A stretch of DNA of 7,973 bases. Origin: Caulobacteraceae bacterium. Lineage in GTDB: Bacteria > Pseudomonadota > Alphaproteobacteria > Caulobacterales > Caulobacteraceae. The notes beneath the pieces were generated by a model that was not told the DNA's origin, made no database searches, and saw nothing but the letters and a program-made list of their open reading frames with translations. The position numbers and the translations under genes were made by a program. Shown piece by piece: positions 7,022 to 7,973 of the stretch (its first letter is position 1; each line of letters opens with the position of its first letter). The stretch covers positions 1 to 7,973 of the forward strand of contig JADZBR010000017.1 of assembly GCA_020852035.1 (NCBI GenBank), in the 5' to 3' direction.

Positions 7022-7973
7022 ATGCGTGAAGCGGTCGTCGTCTCTTACGCCCGTACGGGCCTGGCCAAGTCCGGGCGGGGCGGATTCAACATCACTCCGA
7101 CCATGTCGATGGGCGCCCATGCGGTGAAGCATGCGGTCGCCAAGTCGGGCCTCGATCCGGCGCAGATCGAAGACGTGATCATGGGCAACGTCGCCCACGG
7201 CGCCGGCAACCTCGGCCGCCAGGTCGGCCTCCTGGCCGGCATGCCGATCACCACCTCCGGTTCGACGGTCAACCGCTTCTGCTCCTCGGGCCTCAACACC
7301 ATCGCCCTGGCCGCCAACCACGTGATCGCCGACGGCGTCGACGCCATCGTCGCGGGCGGCGCGGAGAGCCTCTCCTTCCCCGGCGGCGGCGGCGCGCGCG
7401 AGAACCTCGATCCGAAGCTGCCGCAGCAGTATCCGGCGATCTTCATGCCGATGATCGACACCGCCGACATCGTCGCCGAGCGCTACAAGATCAGCCGCGA
7501 GTACCAGGACGAATATTCGCTGGAATCCCAGCGCCGCATGGCCTCGGCCCAGCAGGCGAACAAGTTCGCCGACGAGATCGTGCCGATGAAGACCAAGATG
7601 AAGAACGTCAACAAGGAGACGAAGGAAGAGACCATCGTCGACTACGTGGTCGATCGCGACGAGTGCAACCGCCCGGACACCTCGCTCGAGGGCCTGGCCA
7701 AGCTGCAGCCGGTGAAGGGCCCCGACAAGTACATCACCGCCGGCAACGCCAGCCAGCTGTCCGACGGCGCCGCGGCCGTGGTGATCATGGAGCGCAAGGC
7801 CGCCGAGAAGGCCGGCCTGTCGCCGATGGGCGTCTTCAAGGGCTGGGCCGTCGCCGGCTGCGAGCCGGACGAAATGGGCATCGGCCCGGTGTTCGCGATC
7901 CCGAAGCTGCTCGCCCGCCACGGCCTGAAGGTCGACGACATCGACCTTTGGGAGCTGAACGAGGCGTTCGCCA
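7022..7973 (+). CDS. Thiolase (acetyl-CoA acyltransferase family), 3'-truncated by window edge
   Basis: Thiolases cleave or form beta-ketoacyl-CoA in fatty-acid oxidation or acetoacetyl-CoA synthesis. The 317 visible residues begin REAVVVSYART, the thiolase N-terminal strand. VNRFCSSGLN contains C87, the nucleophile that carries the acyl group. The AGGAESLS block (111-118) and GNASQLSDGAAA (241-252) are family signatures, and NEAFA (313-317) is reached exactly at the window edge. The catalytic His motif (GGHP) and the C-terminal Cys motif lie beyond the edge. Family members have about 390-400 residues, so about 80 are missing. The region at 125-215 is rich in Lys and Glu (for example MKTKMKNVNKETKEE), which is common in the loop domain. 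The subclass, degradative or biosynthetic, cannot be told from this part. The gene is divergent from the amidohydrolase across 135 bases and has its own candidate promoter and a good Shine-Dalgarno. Confidence 0.95.
   Translation, partial: MREAVVVSYARTGLAKSGRGGFNITPTMSMGAHAVKHAVAKSGLDPAQIEDVIMGNVAHGAGNLGRQVGLLAGMPITTSGSTVNRFCSSGLNTIALAANHVIADGVDAIVAGGAESLSFPGGGGARENLDPKLPQQYPAIFMPMIDTADIVAERYKISREYQDEYSLESQRRMASAQQANKFADEIVPMKTKMKNVNKETKEETIVDYVVDRDECNRPDTSLEGLAKLQPVKGPDKYITAGNASQLSDGAAAVVIMERKAAEKAGLSPMGVFKGWAVAGCEPDEMGIGPVFAIPKLLARHGLKVDDIDLWELNEAFA

Noticed and set aside
6977..7921. - strand open frame opposite the thiolase
   Set aside because: The thiolase motifs on the + strand are unambiguous; the antisense translation is low-complexity and has no family resemblance.
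5147..7973. Amidohydrolase and thiolase as one operon or pathway
   Set aside because: They are divergent with separate ribosome sites and at least one separate promoter. Shared function cannot be claimed from position alone.

Overview
This is a GC-rich chromosomal window with third-position G/C bias. It most resembles an alphaproteobacterium of the Caulobacterales (Caulobacter/Phenylobacterium type). The basis is codon use, the GyrB and thiolase sequence style, and short palindromic repeats of a kind common in that group. The genus is an inference from memory, not a database result.

Layout. (1) Positions 2-1531, + strand: the 3' two thirds of gyrB (DNA gyrase subunit B), cut by the left edge. 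(2) 1532-1626: a 95-base gap with three perfect inverted repeats, the last of which pairs with the Shine-Dalgarno of the next gene. (3) 1627-2334, +: a small lipoprotein of unknown function. (4) 2102-2650, -: a DUF559 (Vsr-like, PD-(D/E)XK-related) ORF. It lies in the same frame as recQ, directly after the recQ stop codon, and runs convergently through a palindrome into the lipoprotein gene. (5) 2660-4531, -: recQ helicase with all expected domains. (6) 4581-5000, +: a small protein resembling the DUF2267/DUF2780 type, divergent from recQ across only 49 bases. (7) 5006-5146: two copies of a roughly 57-base palindromic repeat in inverted orientation. (8) 5147-6886, -: a D-aminoacylase-like amidohydrolase. 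(9) 6887-7021: a divergent promoter region. (10) 7022-7973, +: a thiolase, cut by the right edge.

The genes do not form one pathway. gyrB and recQ are DNA topology and repair housekeeping genes. The amidohydrolase and thiolase are catabolic or lipid enzymes that share only a divergent promoter region. Both convergent gene ends (2334 region and 5000/5147) carry related palindromic repeats.

I see no CRISPR array, tRNA, rRNA, insertion sequence or phage genes, and no convincing new multi-gene system. The most unusual part is the recQ-DUF559 junction. A single in-frame TAG separates the helicase from a nuclease-like ORF that looks eroded: it has a short N-terminus, a K where an acidic residue is usual, and a palindrome where its stop should be.
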